Below, in pieces: positions 31,904-39,481 of a stretch of 51,498 nt of DNA (the stretch's first letter is position 1; each line of letters begins with the position of its first letter). The notes below the pieces were generated by a model. The model had not been told where the DNA came from. It worked only from the letters and a program-made list of their open reading frames with translations, and did no database searches. The position numbers and the translations under genes were made by a program. This DNA comes from Rhodoferax sp. (GTDB taxonomy: Bacteria > Pseudomonadota > Gammaproteobacteria > Burkholderiales > Burkholderiaceae_C): positions 1 through 51,498 of the forward strand of contig JAUXWC010000193.1 in NCBI GenBank assembly GCA_030685025.1. The letters run 5' to 3'.

Positions 31904-33268
31904 ATGGCTTCAGCCCTCACCGACAAACTCTCCCGCCTCGTCAAGGCAATCAGGGGCCAAGCACGCATCACCGAGGCCAACGTCGCCGACATGCTGCGCG
32001 AAGTCCGCATGGCCCTGCTGGAGGCCGACGTCGCCTTGCCGGTGGTTCGCGACTTCATTGCGCGGGTCAAGGAAAAGGCCTTGGGCCAGGAGGTGTTGGG
32101 ATCGCTCTCGCCGGGCCAGGCACTGGTGAGCATCGTCAACAAGGAGCTGGCCGCCACGATGGGCGTGGGTGTAAGCGACATCAACCTGGCCGCCCAGCCA
32201 CCGGCCGTGATCCTGATGGCGGGCCTGCAGGGCGCGGGTAAGACGACCACCACGGCCAAGCTGGCCAAGCACCTGATTGAAAAGCGCAAGAAGAAAGTTC
32301 TGACCGTATCGGGCGACGTCTATCGGCCCGCGGCGATCGAGCAGCTCAAGACAGTCACCGCGCAGGCCGGAGCGCAGTGGTTCCCCAGCTCCGCAGACCA
32401 GAAGCCGGTGGAGATCGGCTTGGCGGCGCTGGACTATGCGCGAAAGCACTATTTTGATGTGCTGCTGGTCGATACGGCCGGTCGATTGGCCATCGACGAG
32501 GCCTTGATGCGCGAAATCAAGGAACTACACGCGGCGCTGAATCCAGTCGAGACCTTGTTCGTGGTGGATGCGATGCAGGGGCAGGATGCCATCAATACCG
32601 CCAAGGCGTTCAAGGAAGCCTTGCCGTTGACCGGCATTATTCTGACCAAGACCGACGGTGATTCGCGAGGAGGCGCGGCCCTGTCGGTGCGCCAAGTCAC
32701 CGGTGCGCCGATCAAGTTCGCCGGTACCAGCGAGAAGCTCGATGGCCTGGAAGTGTTCGATGCGGAGCGTCACGCCGGGCGAATCCTCGGCATGGGGGAC
32801 ATTCTGGCCCTGGTCGAGCAGGTGACCTCTGGCGTGGACATGGCAGCGGCGCAGAAGCTGGCGGCCAAGGTCAAGAGTGGTGCGGGTTTTGATTTGAATG
32901 ACTTTCTGGCCCAGCTTCAACAGATGAAACAGATGGGGGGGCTGTCCAGCCTGATGGACAAGCTGCCGGCTGCCATGGCGGCCAAAGCGGGGCAGGTGGA
33001 CATGGGCCGCGCCGAGAAGGACATCAAGCGCAAGGAAGGCATCATTCAGAGTATGACGCCGCTGGAGCGTCGCAAGCCCGAACTGATAAAGGCCACCCGC
33101 AAGCGCCGCATCGCCGCCGGCGCGGGTGTACATGTTCAGGAGGTCAATCGTTTGCTCAAGGAATTCGAGCAAATGCAGGACATGATGAAGAAGATGAAGG
33201 GCGGCGGCATGATGAAGCTCATGAAACGCATGGGCGGCATGAAAGGCATGCCGAAAATGCCCTTCTGA
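31904..33268 (+). CDS. ffh: Signal recognition particle protein Ffh
   Basis: GTPase of the signal recognition particle, binding 4.5S RNA and signal peptides of nascent membrane proteins. 454 residues: helical N domain from MASALTDKLSRLVKAI, then the G domain with GLQGAGKTTTTAKLA, DTAGR and TKTDGDSRGGAAL, then a methionine-rich M domain ending MKRMGGMKGMPKMPF. The ATG at 31904 is used because SRP54-like sequence starts there. It converges on miaB; only about 22 bases separate the stops, and these are a remnant of the dispersed repeat. Confidence 0.97.
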   Translation: MASALTDKLSRLVKAIRGQARITEANVADMLREVRMALLEADVALPVVRDFIARVKEKALGQEVLGSLSPGQALVSIVNKELAATMGVGVSDINLAAQPPAVILMAGLQGAGKTTTTAKLAKHLIEKRKKKVLTVSGDVYRPAAIEQLKTVTAQAGAQWFPSSADQKPVEIGLAALDYARKHYFDVLLVDTAGRLAIDEALMREIKELHAALNPVETLFVVDAMQGQDAINTAKAFKEALPLTGIILTKTDGDSRGGAALSVRQVTGAPIKFAGTSEKLDGLEVFDAERHAGRILGMGDILALVEQVTSGVDMAAAQKLAAKVKSGAGFDLNDFLAQLQQMKQMGGLSSLMDKLPAAMAAKAGQVDMGRAEKDIKRKEGIIQSMTPLERRKPELIKATRKRRIAAGAGVHVQEVNRLLKEFEQMQDMMKKMKGGGMMKLMKRMGGMKGMPKMPF

Positions 33269-33306
33269 ACTTTGCCCTGTCCCCAACTGATCAGGGGTGT
33301 TCTTGC
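33269..33306. repeat. Degenerate right half of the dispersed palindromic repeat
   Basis: The sequence CCCTGTCCCCAACTGATC then GGGGTGTTCTTGC matches the right arm and tail of the repeat seen at 11016 and 12613 (CTCTGTCCTCAACTGATC then GGGGTGTT). It begins directly after the ffh stop. The miaB stop codon (minus strand, 33291-33293) and its last few codons (Gln-Glu-His-Pro) lie inside it. Confidence 0.7.
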
Positions 33307-34619
33307 AATTCGCCGCGCAACGAGTAGCTTCGTGTCTCGGTGATCTTGACGTCGATCAGTTGACCCCTCAGGGATGAGGGGCCCGCGAAATTGACGACGC
33401 GATTGCATTCGGTGCGTCCCATCAGTTCGGCTGGGTCGCGTGTCGACGGACCTTCCACCAGAATGCGCTGAACCGTTCCCAATCGACTCTCGCTGATGCG
33501 GCGCATGCTCGCATCGACCACCGACTGCAGATGCTGCAGGCGCTTGAGCTTGACGTTTTGCGGTGTGTCGTCAGTCAGATTGGCGGCGGGGGTGCCCGGC
33601 CGCGGGCTGAAAATGAAGCTGAACGAATTGTCAAAACCAACGTCGTCGATCAGTTTCATCAGGCGGTTGAAGTCGTCTTCGGTTTCGCCGGGGAAGCCGA
33701 CGATGAAGTCGCTGCTCAAAGCCATCTCAGGTCGGATGGCGCGCAGCTTGCGCACCGTGGACTTGTACTCCATCGCCGTGTAGCCGCGCTTCATGGCCAT
33801 CAGGATGCGGTCGGACCCGTGCTGAACTGGCAAGTGCAGGTGGCTCACCAGTTTGGGCACTTTGTCGTAAACCGCGATCAGCGCTGGCGTGAACTCGTTC
33901 GGGTGGCTGGTGGTGTAGCGGATGCGCTCGATGCCGGGAATTTCAGCCACGTATTCGATCAGCGTGGCAAAGTCGGCCACCTCGGCCGACTGCCCCATGC
34001 CGCCACGGTAGGCGTTGACGTTCTGACCAAGCAGGGTGACTTCGCGCACACCTTGGTCGGCCAGGCCAGCGATTTCTTCGAGCACGTCGTCAAAAGGCCG
34101 CGAGACTTCTTCCCCGCGCGTGTAGGGTACAACGCAGTAGCTGCAATACTTCGAACAGCCTTCCATGACGCTGACGAAGGCGCTCGCGCCAGTTACCTTG
34201 GCGGGGGGGAGGTGATCGAACTTTTCTATTTCGGGAAAGCTGATGTCGACCTGCGCATGGCCGAGCAATTCGCGTCGCGCCAGCAGGTCAGGCAGTCGAT
34301 GCAGGGTTTGCGGGCCGAACACGACATCGACGAACGGCGCACGCTCGACAATCGCCGCGCCTTCCTGACTGGCTACGCAGCCTGCCACGCCGATACGGAC
34401 CCCCTTTTTTGCCAGATGTCGCACGCGACCCAGATCAGAGAAGACCTTTTCCTGCGCCTTCTCCCGTACCGAGCAGGTGTTGAACAGAATCAGGTCCGCT
34501 TCGTCGACGTTCTTCGTGGCGGTATAGCCTTGCGCCGCGTGGAGTACGTCGATCATTTTGTCGGAGTCGTACTCATTCATCTGGCACCCAAAGGTTTTGA
34601 TGAATACTTTCTTGCTCAT
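33291..34619 (-). CDS. miaB: tRNA-2-methylthio-N6-dimethylallyladenosine synthase
   Basis: Radical-SAM enzyme adding the methylthio group to i6A37 in tRNAs that read U-starting codons. The 442 residues include the auxiliary cluster Cys12, Cys49 and Cys81, the radical-SAM Cys155, Cys159 and Cys162 (CSKYCSYC), and a C-terminal TRAM domain ([13 protein letters not shown] onward). It starts [18 protein letters not shown]. The mobile element ends 65 bases upstream of its start; before integration the tRNA-Met gene would have been there, so its promoter arrangement has probably changed. The last codons are within the degenerate repeat. Confidence 0.96.
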   Translation of the reverse strand: MSKKVFIKTFGCQMNEYDSDKMIDVLHAAQGYTATKNVDEADLILFNTCSVREKAQEKVFSDLGRVRHLAKKGVRIGVAGCVASQEGAAIVERAPFVDVVFGPQTLHRLPDLLARRELLGHAQVDISFPEIEKFDHLPPAKVTGASAFVSVMEGCSKYCSYCVVPYTRGEEVSRPFDDVLEEIAGLADQGVREVTLLGQNVNAYRGGMGQSAEVADFATLIEYVAEIPGIERIRYTTSHPNEFTPALIAVYDKVPKLVSHLHLPVQHGSDRILMAMKRGYTAMEYKSTVRKLRAIRPEMALSSDFIVGFPGETEDDFNRLMKLIDDVGFDNSFSFIFSPRPGTPAANLTDDTPQNVKLKRLQHLQSVVDASMRRISESRLGTVQRILVEGPSTRDPAELMGRTECNRVVNFAGPSSLRGQLIDVKITETRSYSLRGELQEHP

Positions 34620-34684
34620 GAGGGTCGTCCGATCTGACGGTGATGGCTCGAACTGTCAGGCCCCACAGACGGGGGCAGAAGAAC

Positions 34685-34732
34685 TTGGTGGCGCTTCACG
34701 GATTCGAACCGCGGACCTGTGGATTATGATTC
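34685..34732 (-). repeat. att site: duplicated tRNA-Met 3' half (distal end of the element)
   Basis: These 48 bases are identical to 39368-39415, covering the tRNA from the anticodon stem-loop to the CCA. The identity stops sharply at 34684/34685 and 34732/34733. There is no 5' half, so this is not a functional tRNA. It marks the left border of the element, 65 bases upstream of miaB. Confidence 0.93.
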
Positions 34733-34848
34733 GGGGCCAGGCATTGTACCGCAGCAAATCAGAAACAAAGGGAACAGTCCCCATGCGCTCTAGCCGGTTA
34801 GCGAGTGCTTCCATTTGTTCTGTGATTTTCTGATTATTTGTTCCGCAC

Positions 34849-34866
34849 TGTCCCGCCAGTGTCCCA
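34849..34866. repeat. Arm-type direct repeat, left copy
   Basis: TGTCCCGCCAGTGTCCCA occurs here and, identically, at 39283-39300 near the other end of the element. It contains two TGTCCC units 11 bases apart. Matching short direct repeats in both arms are typical of tyrosine-integrase arm-binding sites. Confidence 0.65.
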
Positions 34867-34885
34867 TGGGACCGCGCCACGCCGG

Positions 34886-34974
34886 ACCCTTGCTATGACC
34901 TTGCGGTAACCTTGGTGTGACCTTATGGTGTTGTCAGCAAACCCTTCCCGTAGCCTTGCCGTGACCTTACCGTC
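34886..34974. repeat. Phased 11-bp direct repeats (iteron-like), two clusters
   Basis: Cluster 1: ACCCTTGCTATG, ACCTTGCGGTA, ACCTTGGTGTG, ACCTTATGGTG (34886-34930). Cluster 2: ACCCTTCCCGTA, GCCTTGCCGTG, ACCTTACCGTC (34941-34974). Both begin with a 12-base ACCCTT unit and continue at 11-base intervals, about one helical turn. The rest of the 429-base left non-coding end (34733-35161) shows no gene. Such iterons usually bind a protein on one DNA face; an origin of transfer, an origin of replication or an accessory recombination site are possible. Confidence 0.75.
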
Positions 34975-35161
34975 GCCGACCAGGTGCAGGTGGTGCCGAT
35001 TCGGGTTATCCGCAGTTTGTTTAATCGGATCGCAGCAGGTCGCAGGACTTTGCAAAAGGTCCTTTTTCTGCCCTTTTTTAAAACGGGCGTCGCACGGCAA
35101 CCGGCACAACTTTGGTGGACACTTTTCGACACTTTGCTGAACCGGACCGTATTTATCCGGA

Positions 35162-36160
35162 TCAGTGTTCGTGGTGTTCCAGTTGGTCGAAGTCTTGCCA
35201 GTCTGAAAACTCGCAGTCGCTGCGGTCGATCACGCGGTCGTCGTCATGCTGGTGTTGCTTGATCGCTGGCCGTTCAGCTTGCGCCGCTGGTGGTGGTTTG
35301 TCGGCAATCCCTACACAGGATAGGGTTTGCGGATTCGCAGCGTCGTCAATCCCTATAGGCATTGGTCTGGTCGCAAACCCTATAGGCTTTGAAGGCTTGT
35401 TTAAGCCCTTGCCTTTGCTGGTGAAAATCTGCGCCATGGTGCGCGGTGTCTTTGCCGTTGGTGTGGCAATGTCGATCCCAAGCGATTGCGCGAACGGGGC
35501 CGGATCACGGTCGATCATGTCCCGCAATACAGGCCATAGCGCCGACGCCTGCGCCGTGTCATTGGTGGCGCGAAGACGTTGAATGACCGCCTGAGCCGTT
35601 TTTTCCTTCGCCTGCCCCTGTAGCCTAGCCGGGGCCTTTGCGAGCCCGTAGCGCGCCCCCACAGCCGTGTGCACGTCGTTGTGCAGGAATTGCAGCCGTT
35701 GCTTATTGCCGACCAGATCACTGCCATTCATGCGCCCGTCAATCAATGGCAAGATCAAGACGTGCAGGTGTGGCGCGCTTTCGTCTAGGTGTACGTCCGC
35801 CGACAGGACGTTGTCCAGCCCCCCGAAGTTTTGCGCTGCCCATTGCAGGCAATCCCGAAAGAACGCTTCAGGATCAATCGCGGTCGCCGGTGGCAGACTG
35901 AAAATCAATTCAAGTGCCAGGACAGCGTTTTTCTTTTGTGGCCTGACGCAAGCCGCCGACATAAGGTTCTTGGCGTGTCGTGCGACCGCTTCGGGCTTGT
36001 CAGGCCCATGCAGTGACAGATTCAGGCAAATGCGATCCGCGTCAATGTGCCCGTCAGCGCCATGTTCGGCCTGTATCGTGCGTTTGTTGTGCCGACTTGC
36101 CGCCAGCACAATGGCGGCGCCCTTCAGCTTCTTGACCCTGAAAAAGCCGCTTGCGCTCAT
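35162..36160 (-). CDS. MobV/Pre-family relaxase
   Basis: Expected to nick the element's origin of transfer and pilot the strand into a recipient with a helper conjugation system. The N-terminus has the family pattern FFRVKKLKG and ASRHNKRT (His24, Asn25), and the metal-binding motif HLDESAPHLH is at 124-133 (His124, His131, His133), as in plasmid Mob/Pre proteins. At 332 residues it is shorter than many family members, with a disordered Pro/Lys-rich tail from about 240. Its start overlaps the upstream gene by four bases. Transcription runs toward miaB. Confidence 0.82.
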   Translation of the reverse strand: MSASGFFRVKKLKGAAIVLAASRHNKRTIQAEHGADGHIDADRICLNLSLHGPDKPEAVARHAKNLMSAACVRPQKKNAVLALELIFSLPPATAIDPEAFFRDCLQWAAQNFGGLDNVLSADVHLDESAPHLHVLILPLIDGRMNGSDLVGNKQRLQFLHNDVHTAVGARYGLAKAPARLQGQAKEKTAQAVIQRLRATNDTAQASALWPVLRDMIDRDPAPFAQSLGIDIATPTAKTPRTMAQIFTSKGKGLNKPSKPIGFATRPMPIGIDDAANPQTLSCVGIADKPPPAAQAERPAIKQHQHDDDRVIDRSDCEFSDWQDFDQLEHHEH

Positions 36161-36705
36161 AGGTCGTCGGCGTCGTTCGCCGCCTTGTCACCGTCCCCCA
36201 GCGAATCAATCGCATGTTCGAGCAATTCGGCCGAAACCACAATCGCCCGACTCGACCACTGATTGCCGCCGCGCGTCGAATGGGTCGTGATTTCCTTCGC
36301 TTGCCCGTGCGCAATCCAGCGCGACAGGTGCAACACGACCGCCGTCCGCAGCTTGACCGTTTCGAACAGGGCCACTCTATGCGTGTCGGCGTTCGCGAAC
36401 AGGATCAGGGCAGCGCCGCCCGCTTTCAGCAGCCAGCCCCCCGTGCCGTGGCTTTCAAGTTCAATCACGCAGTCGACCGCGCCGCCATTCCGTGCGCCGT
36501 AGTCTTTGCGCCGCAGCTTCAAATCCAAGCCTACGCGACCGCGTGGGGTGATAACCCAATAGTCAACACCGCGCCGGTCGTCGGCAGGCGTGGCGCGAGT
36601 GACGCCGGTACAGTCGCGGATCAACCGGTAGCAGGCCCGCCGCACCAGCGCGTGGGCGTCGTCTGACTCCGAGAATGAAAAGTCGTTGTCGAAGTTATGA
36701 ACCAT
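36157..36705 (-). CDS. Uncharacterised protein with a PD-(D/E)XK-like motif
   Basis: A 182-residue protein I do not recognise. Residues 46-63 read GVDYWVITPRGRVGLDLK: Asp48 followed 13 residues later by Asp61-Leu-Lys63, the spacing of a PD-(D/E)XK nuclease core, with a preceding helix and a following hydrophobic strand (GGAALILFANADTHRVALF). The start MVHNFDN at 36705 follows AAAGGGGG, a reasonable ribosome site. The stop overlaps the relaxase start (ATGA), so the two are probably translated together; it could assist DNA processing in transfer. Nuclease activity is inference from the motif only. Confidence 0.55.
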   Translation of the reverse strand: MVHNFDNDFSFSESDDAHALVRRACYRLIRDCTGVTRATPADDRRGVDYWVITPRGRVGLDLKLRRKDYGARNGGAVDCVIELESHGTGGWLLKAGGAALILFANADTHRVALFETVKLRTAVVLHLSRWIAHGQAKEITTHSTRGGNQWSSRAIVVSAELLEHAIDSLGDGDKAANDADDL

Positions 36706-36847
36706 GCTTGCCCCCTTTGCGTAGGGTGGCCAGCAGCGATAAAATCGCGTTTGCTGTCTTGCCAAAGACTTGAAGGGCTTGTCGTGTTTTGCCGCCGACA
36801 GGCCCTTGACCTTTGTGGTGTGCCGTGTTTGCCATGCTGCCCGTCGT

Positions 36848-37135
36848 TCAGTTCTGAGCGGGTGCACGACCTGCGAGCCAAGCACCGTAGCGGTGAACGT
36901 CGATCAAGACCTTGCGACCGCGCCGGACAATTGCGCCGTACTTCGCCAAGCCGTTGCCTTCGATCTTTTCGCCGCGCGAGTTCAGCCGGTCGTCAGCTTT
37001 GAAAATGTCCATTCGGACGCCGCCGGGTGTCACGCCAGCGTCAGCGTAGATCGAAGCTAGAACGGGGACAGTTGCGAGCCATGGTGTCGCGGTGGTGGCA
37101 GGTGTCGGTTCGACAGCCAAAAGCGTGCTTTTCAT
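36848..37135 (-). CDS. Small protein, possible excisionase-like DNA-binding protein
   Basis: A 95-residue protein with a good ribosome site (AAGGAAA) before MKSTLLAV. The C-terminal 40 residues, GLAKYGAIVRRGRKVLIDVHRYGAWLAGR, resemble the winged-helix end of excisionase/AlpA-type proteins (basic turn, then a VLIDVxxYxxWL strand-helix). The first half is neutral and not informative. A recombination directionality factor would be expected in such an element and no better candidate is present, but this is a weak inference. A 142-base gap separates it from the PD-(D/E)XK-like gene. Confidence 0.5.
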   Translation of the reverse strand: MKSTLLAVEPTPATTATPWLATVPVLASIYADAGVTPGGVRMDIFKADDRLNSRGEKIEGNGLAKYGAIVRRGRKVLIDVHRYGAWLAGRAPAQN

Positions 37136-37211
37136 ATTGCCGTTTCCTTTTTAACGTTTCCGGCGGTTTGCCGTAAAAAGTAGTGGAACTGGGCATTACT
37201 TGGCTAGCTGG

Positions 37212-37958
37212 CTAGCCCATGGAATTTCTTGGCGTGCGCCTTCTTAGCCCTTTTGCTTTCGCCTTTCTGGCGTCTGAAACGATCACACCGAATCGGCCCC
37301 AGGTCACGTCCTGCAAGTCGTCGCCGACGTAGTAATAGACCTTGCCGCCTTCCCTTCTTTCGACCTTGCCGTCCGCCTTCAACGCGTAGTAAATCGAAAT
37401 CGTCGCGTCGTCGTCGGCGCGTCTGACGGCTTGCTCAATGGCGATGGTCAGTGGCCCCCGACGATCAACTTGACGGGGCTGCGTTGCCTTGAGCGTTGCC
37501 GAACGGCTTGTGAAGTCGCCACCAATCGACGCAACAATCAACGGCAATTGACGCTTCCATTCTTCGCAGACGTAGCGATCAAGCAATATGCGTCCGAGCT
37601 TCATATGGGCGTCGTATGCCCACAGGTCAATTTTTTGCAGCTTGACGCCAATATTCACAAGCAAGGCCATTGCCTTAGCGGTAGTCGCCGGGTCGCGTGA
37701 ATGTAGCCAAAACATTGCCTTGTGACCGTCCGGGAAAGTAATCGACGCCTTATGAACGACTTTTGACCTGTAGGCCAAGTGCAGGGCAATCGTGTCTTGC
37801 AATAGTTCAATGACCAGTTTCGCAGTGCCAGTGAGCGGTGGCCACCTGCTTTCGACCGACAACAACCCAGGGGGCGCGCTGGGTAAGCCAGCAATGACGC
37901 TGGCAATGCGCCATGCTTCGTCTAGCCAGTTAACGTCTTGCGCCTTGATCTGAGCCAT
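37212..37958 (-). CDS. Hypothetical protein coupled to the integrase
   Basis: A 248-residue protein of no family I know. The ATG overlaps the integrase stop (TAATG), so it depends on integrase translation. The N-terminal part contains LVIELLQDTIALHLAYRSKVVHK, then ASITFPDGHKAMFWLHSRDP; the C-terminus is Arg/Lys-rich (DARKAKAKGLRRRTPRN), suggesting nucleic-acid binding. No catalytic motif or membrane segment is visible. Confidence 0.65.
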   Translation of the reverse strand: MAQIKAQDVNWLDEAWRIASVIAGLPSAPPGLLSVESRWPPLTGTAKLVIELLQDTIALHLAYRSKVVHKASITFPDGHKAMFWLHSRDPATTAKAMALLVNIGVKLQKIDLWAYDAHMKLGRILLDRYVCEEWKRQLPLIVASIGGDFTSRSATLKATQPRQVDRRGPLTIAIEQAVRRADDDATISIYYALKADGKVERREGGKVYYYVGDDLQDVTWGRFGVIVSDARKAKAKGLRRRTPRNSMG

Positions 37959-39019
37959 TACACGCCCAACCGCGCCGCCAGAGCGCCCGATATTTCAATC
38001 GTTCGAGCTGGTGCAAGGTGGGCATATCGACTCACCATGGCCATGGTTCGGTGGCCTAGCAGCTTCGATATTTCCAGCGGACTGACGCCAGCCATGGCAA
38101 GGTAACTTGCCGCAGTGTGGCGCAGGTCGTGCCAGTGAAAGTCTTCAAGCTGTGCCGACTTGCAAGCCGCGTCCCAGGCCTTACGCAAATCAAAATATTC
38201 GCTTTTGCTTGACCGTGCCGTTGGTGGAAATATGCGGTCGTCGTGCAGGCTTCGGACTTTTGCCCGTTCTGTCAGCAATTGCAGCGCCGTGCCGACGACC
38301 GGCAGGGCTCGAGCGTCGCCGTTCTTTGTGTCGCCTAGAAGGGCCGTCTGAGCCTTCAAATCGACTTGCGCCCATGTCAGGGACAGGACTTCAGATTTAC
38401 GCGCCCCTGTGGACAGCGCAAGGCATACCGCCAGCATTAGGTGGGGGCTGTCCGATGCTTTGCAGGCCGCTAGCAGCTTGGGCAGTTCGGTGTCGCTCAG
38501 GTAGCGAACCCGACCCTTCGATTCTGAAAACTTGCGTACCCTGACAAGCGGGTTAACTTCGATCCAGCCAAGTTCTTTCGCGCCATAGGACAGCGCCGAC
38601 GATAAAGCCGCCAGCGCCCGGTTCACGTCCGCGCCTGAGCGTACTTTTGCGCCGCGCAGGGTAGGGGTAGCCTTGATCGTGTCGCGTGCCTTCTGGATCA
38701 CGTCAGGCGTCACGTCCGACAGCAATTGCGAGCCTAGCGCCGCTTTCCAGTAATCAAGCCGCGTGCCGACACTGCGAGCGCTTTTGAGCTTGTGCAGTTC
38801 GTCGGCGGTGTAGCGGTCGATCAACTCGGACAGCGTGTGCCGTTTGGATTGCCCAAAGTAGCGCCCGTTTTTTTGATCCTGTTCGGTTTGCGCTGCCCAT
38901 GCGCGAGCGTCGGTCAAGCGAGTGAATGACGCACTGACAGGTTCAAACCCTTTGAGTCGGACCTTTGCGCGGTAGCTCTGTGAACCGTCTGCATTTTTGC
39001 GCTTTTCGATTGCTGCCAT
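37958..39019 (-). CDS. int: Tyrosine site-specific recombinase (integrase)
   Basis: Catalyses integration and excision of the element at the tRNA-Met 3' end. At 353 residues it has an N-terminal arm-binding domain, a core-binding SAM-like domain at about 60-160 and a complete catalytic domain: Arg207 (STGARKSEVL), Lys232, His297 and Arg300 (HDLRHTAAS), His323 (LGHRT) and nucleophile Tyr332 (SRYAHL). It is the gene nearest the tRNA, as is usual for tRNA-targeting integrases. Its stop is shared with the start of the downstream gene. The upstream region, 39020-39368, has no gene and holds the arm-type repeats and a terminator. Confidence 0.93.
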   Translation of the reverse strand: MAAIEKRKNADGSQSYRAKVRLKGFEPVSASFTRLTDARAWAAQTEQDQKNGRYFGQSKRHTLSELIDRYTADELHKLKSARSVGTRLDYWKAALGSQLLSDVTPDVIQKARDTIKATPTLRGAKVRSGADVNRALAALSSALSYGAKELGWIEVNPLVRVRKFSESKGRVRYLSDTELPKLLAACKASDSPHLMLAVCLALSTGARKSEVLSLTWAQVDLKAQTALLGDTKNGDARALPVVGTALQLLTERAKVRSLHDDRIFPPTARSSKSEYFDLRKAWDAACKSAQLEDFHWHDLRHTAASYLAMAGVSPLEISKLLGHRTMAMVSRYAHLAPARTIEISGALAARLGV

Positions 39020-39160
39020 GGTGCCCCCGGTGAACTACTGAAAACCAATGGGCAAATTGTGGCGCAAGCTGGCAAAAATGGCAACAGTGGATATTTAATC
39101 TGTTGTTCTAGTTGCGTAAGTCGTTGATTTACTTGAATGTATTATCGCCACTACAAGTCT

Positions 39161-39182
39161 GTGGGGCAGTGGTGGGGCAGTG
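39161..39182. repeat. Tandem 11-bp repeat upstream of the integrase gene
   Basis: GTGGGGCAGTG occurs twice without a gap (39161-39171 and 39172-39182), followed by AGTG. The 11-bp period matches the phasing of the repeats at the left end. It may be an arm-type site or an integrase promoter operator. Confidence 0.6.
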
Positions 39183-39273
39183 AGTGCCGTTTTCTTGGTG
39201 TTTGGTGGGGCCGTCGTCGGTCGCTCGCGACGCTTGAAAGGCGATCCCAACTGGCGATTTGTGCCGGATTGTT

Positions 39274-39300
39274 TGTCCCAAGTGTCCCGCCAGTGTCCCA
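39274..39300. repeat. Arm-type direct repeats, right copy
   Basis: Three TGTCCC units lie at 39274, 39283 and 39294; the last 18 bases (39283-39300) are identical to 34849-34866. They are about 70 bases inside the right att site. Confidence 0.65.
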
Positions 39301-39310
39301 AGAGTCGAAA

Positions 39311-39347
39311 AGAAAAAAAGCCTGCTAGCAATTAAGTAGCAGGCTTT
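39311..39347 (-). terminator. Intrinsic terminator downstream of tRNA-Met, inside the element
   Basis: AAAGCCTGCTA (39317-39327) and TAGCAGGCTTT (39337-39347) form a perfect 11-bp stem with a nine-base loop. The A-rich run at 39310-39319 gives a long T-tract on the minus strand. It would end the tRNA-Met transcript about 20 bases after the CCA and stop readthrough into the integrase gene. It lies inside the element border, so it was brought by the element. Confidence 0.82.
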
Positions 39348-39367
39348 CTATATCTGACGTGGGGTTT

Positions 39368-39415
39368 TTGGTGGCGCTTCACGGATTCGAACCGCGGACC
39401 TGTGGATTATGATTC
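39368..39415 (-). repeat. att site within the intact tRNA-Met (proximal end of the element)
   Basis: Identical over 48 bases to 34685-34732. It covers the tRNA from the anticodon stem to the CCA plus one base beyond. The intact tRNA is thus restored at this end. Confidence 0.93.
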
Positions 39416-39445
39416 CATCGCTCTAACCGACTGAGCTAAAGCGCC
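39369..39445 (-). tRNA. tRNA-Met (anticodon CAT)
   Basis: 77 bases with CCA encoded. The acceptor stem GGCGCTT/AAGCGCC is perfect; the D arm has GAGC closing GCTC; the T arm is CGCGG/CCGTG with loop TTCGAAT. The anticodon loop ATCATAA carries CAT at 34-36, flanked by GGA and TCC, the elongator Met pattern I recall for betaproteobacteria. tRNA-Ile2, whose CAT is modified to lysidine, is less likely but not excluded. The first anticodon-stem pair is A-C (mismatch). Integration has kept the whole gene intact. Confidence 0.9.
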
Positions 39446-39475
39446 ATAGGTATTTGAGTAACACCTGAACCCAGA

Positions 39476-39481
39476 ATTATA
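39476..39481 (-). promoter_or_regulatory. tRNA-Met promoter, -10 element
   Basis: On the minus strand the sequence reads TATAAT exactly, about 30 bases upstream of the mature tRNA 5' end, so transcription would start some 20-25 bases before it. No good -35 is seen at 16-18 bases. Confidence 0.6.

Larger units (their letters stand above)
34685..39415. mobile_element. Integrative mobilizable element in tRNA-Met, about 4.7 kb
   Basis: A 48-bp direct repeat of the tRNA-Met 3' half (34685-34732 and 39368-39415) bounds five genes: tyrosine integrase, a coupled 248-aa protein, a small possible excisionase, a PD-(D/E)XK-like protein and a MobV relaxase. All are on the minus strand. The intact tRNA is at the integrase end. 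No type IV secretion or replication genes are present, so it would need a helper conjugative element. TGTCCC repeats near both ends and phased repeats on the left complete it. The borders and gene set are seen; mobility is inferred. Confidence 0.9.

Noticed and set aside
34685-34732. Second tRNA gene upstream of miaB
   Set aside because: Only the 3' half is present, with no acceptor 5' strand or D arm; it is the att duplicate of the tRNA at 39369-39445.
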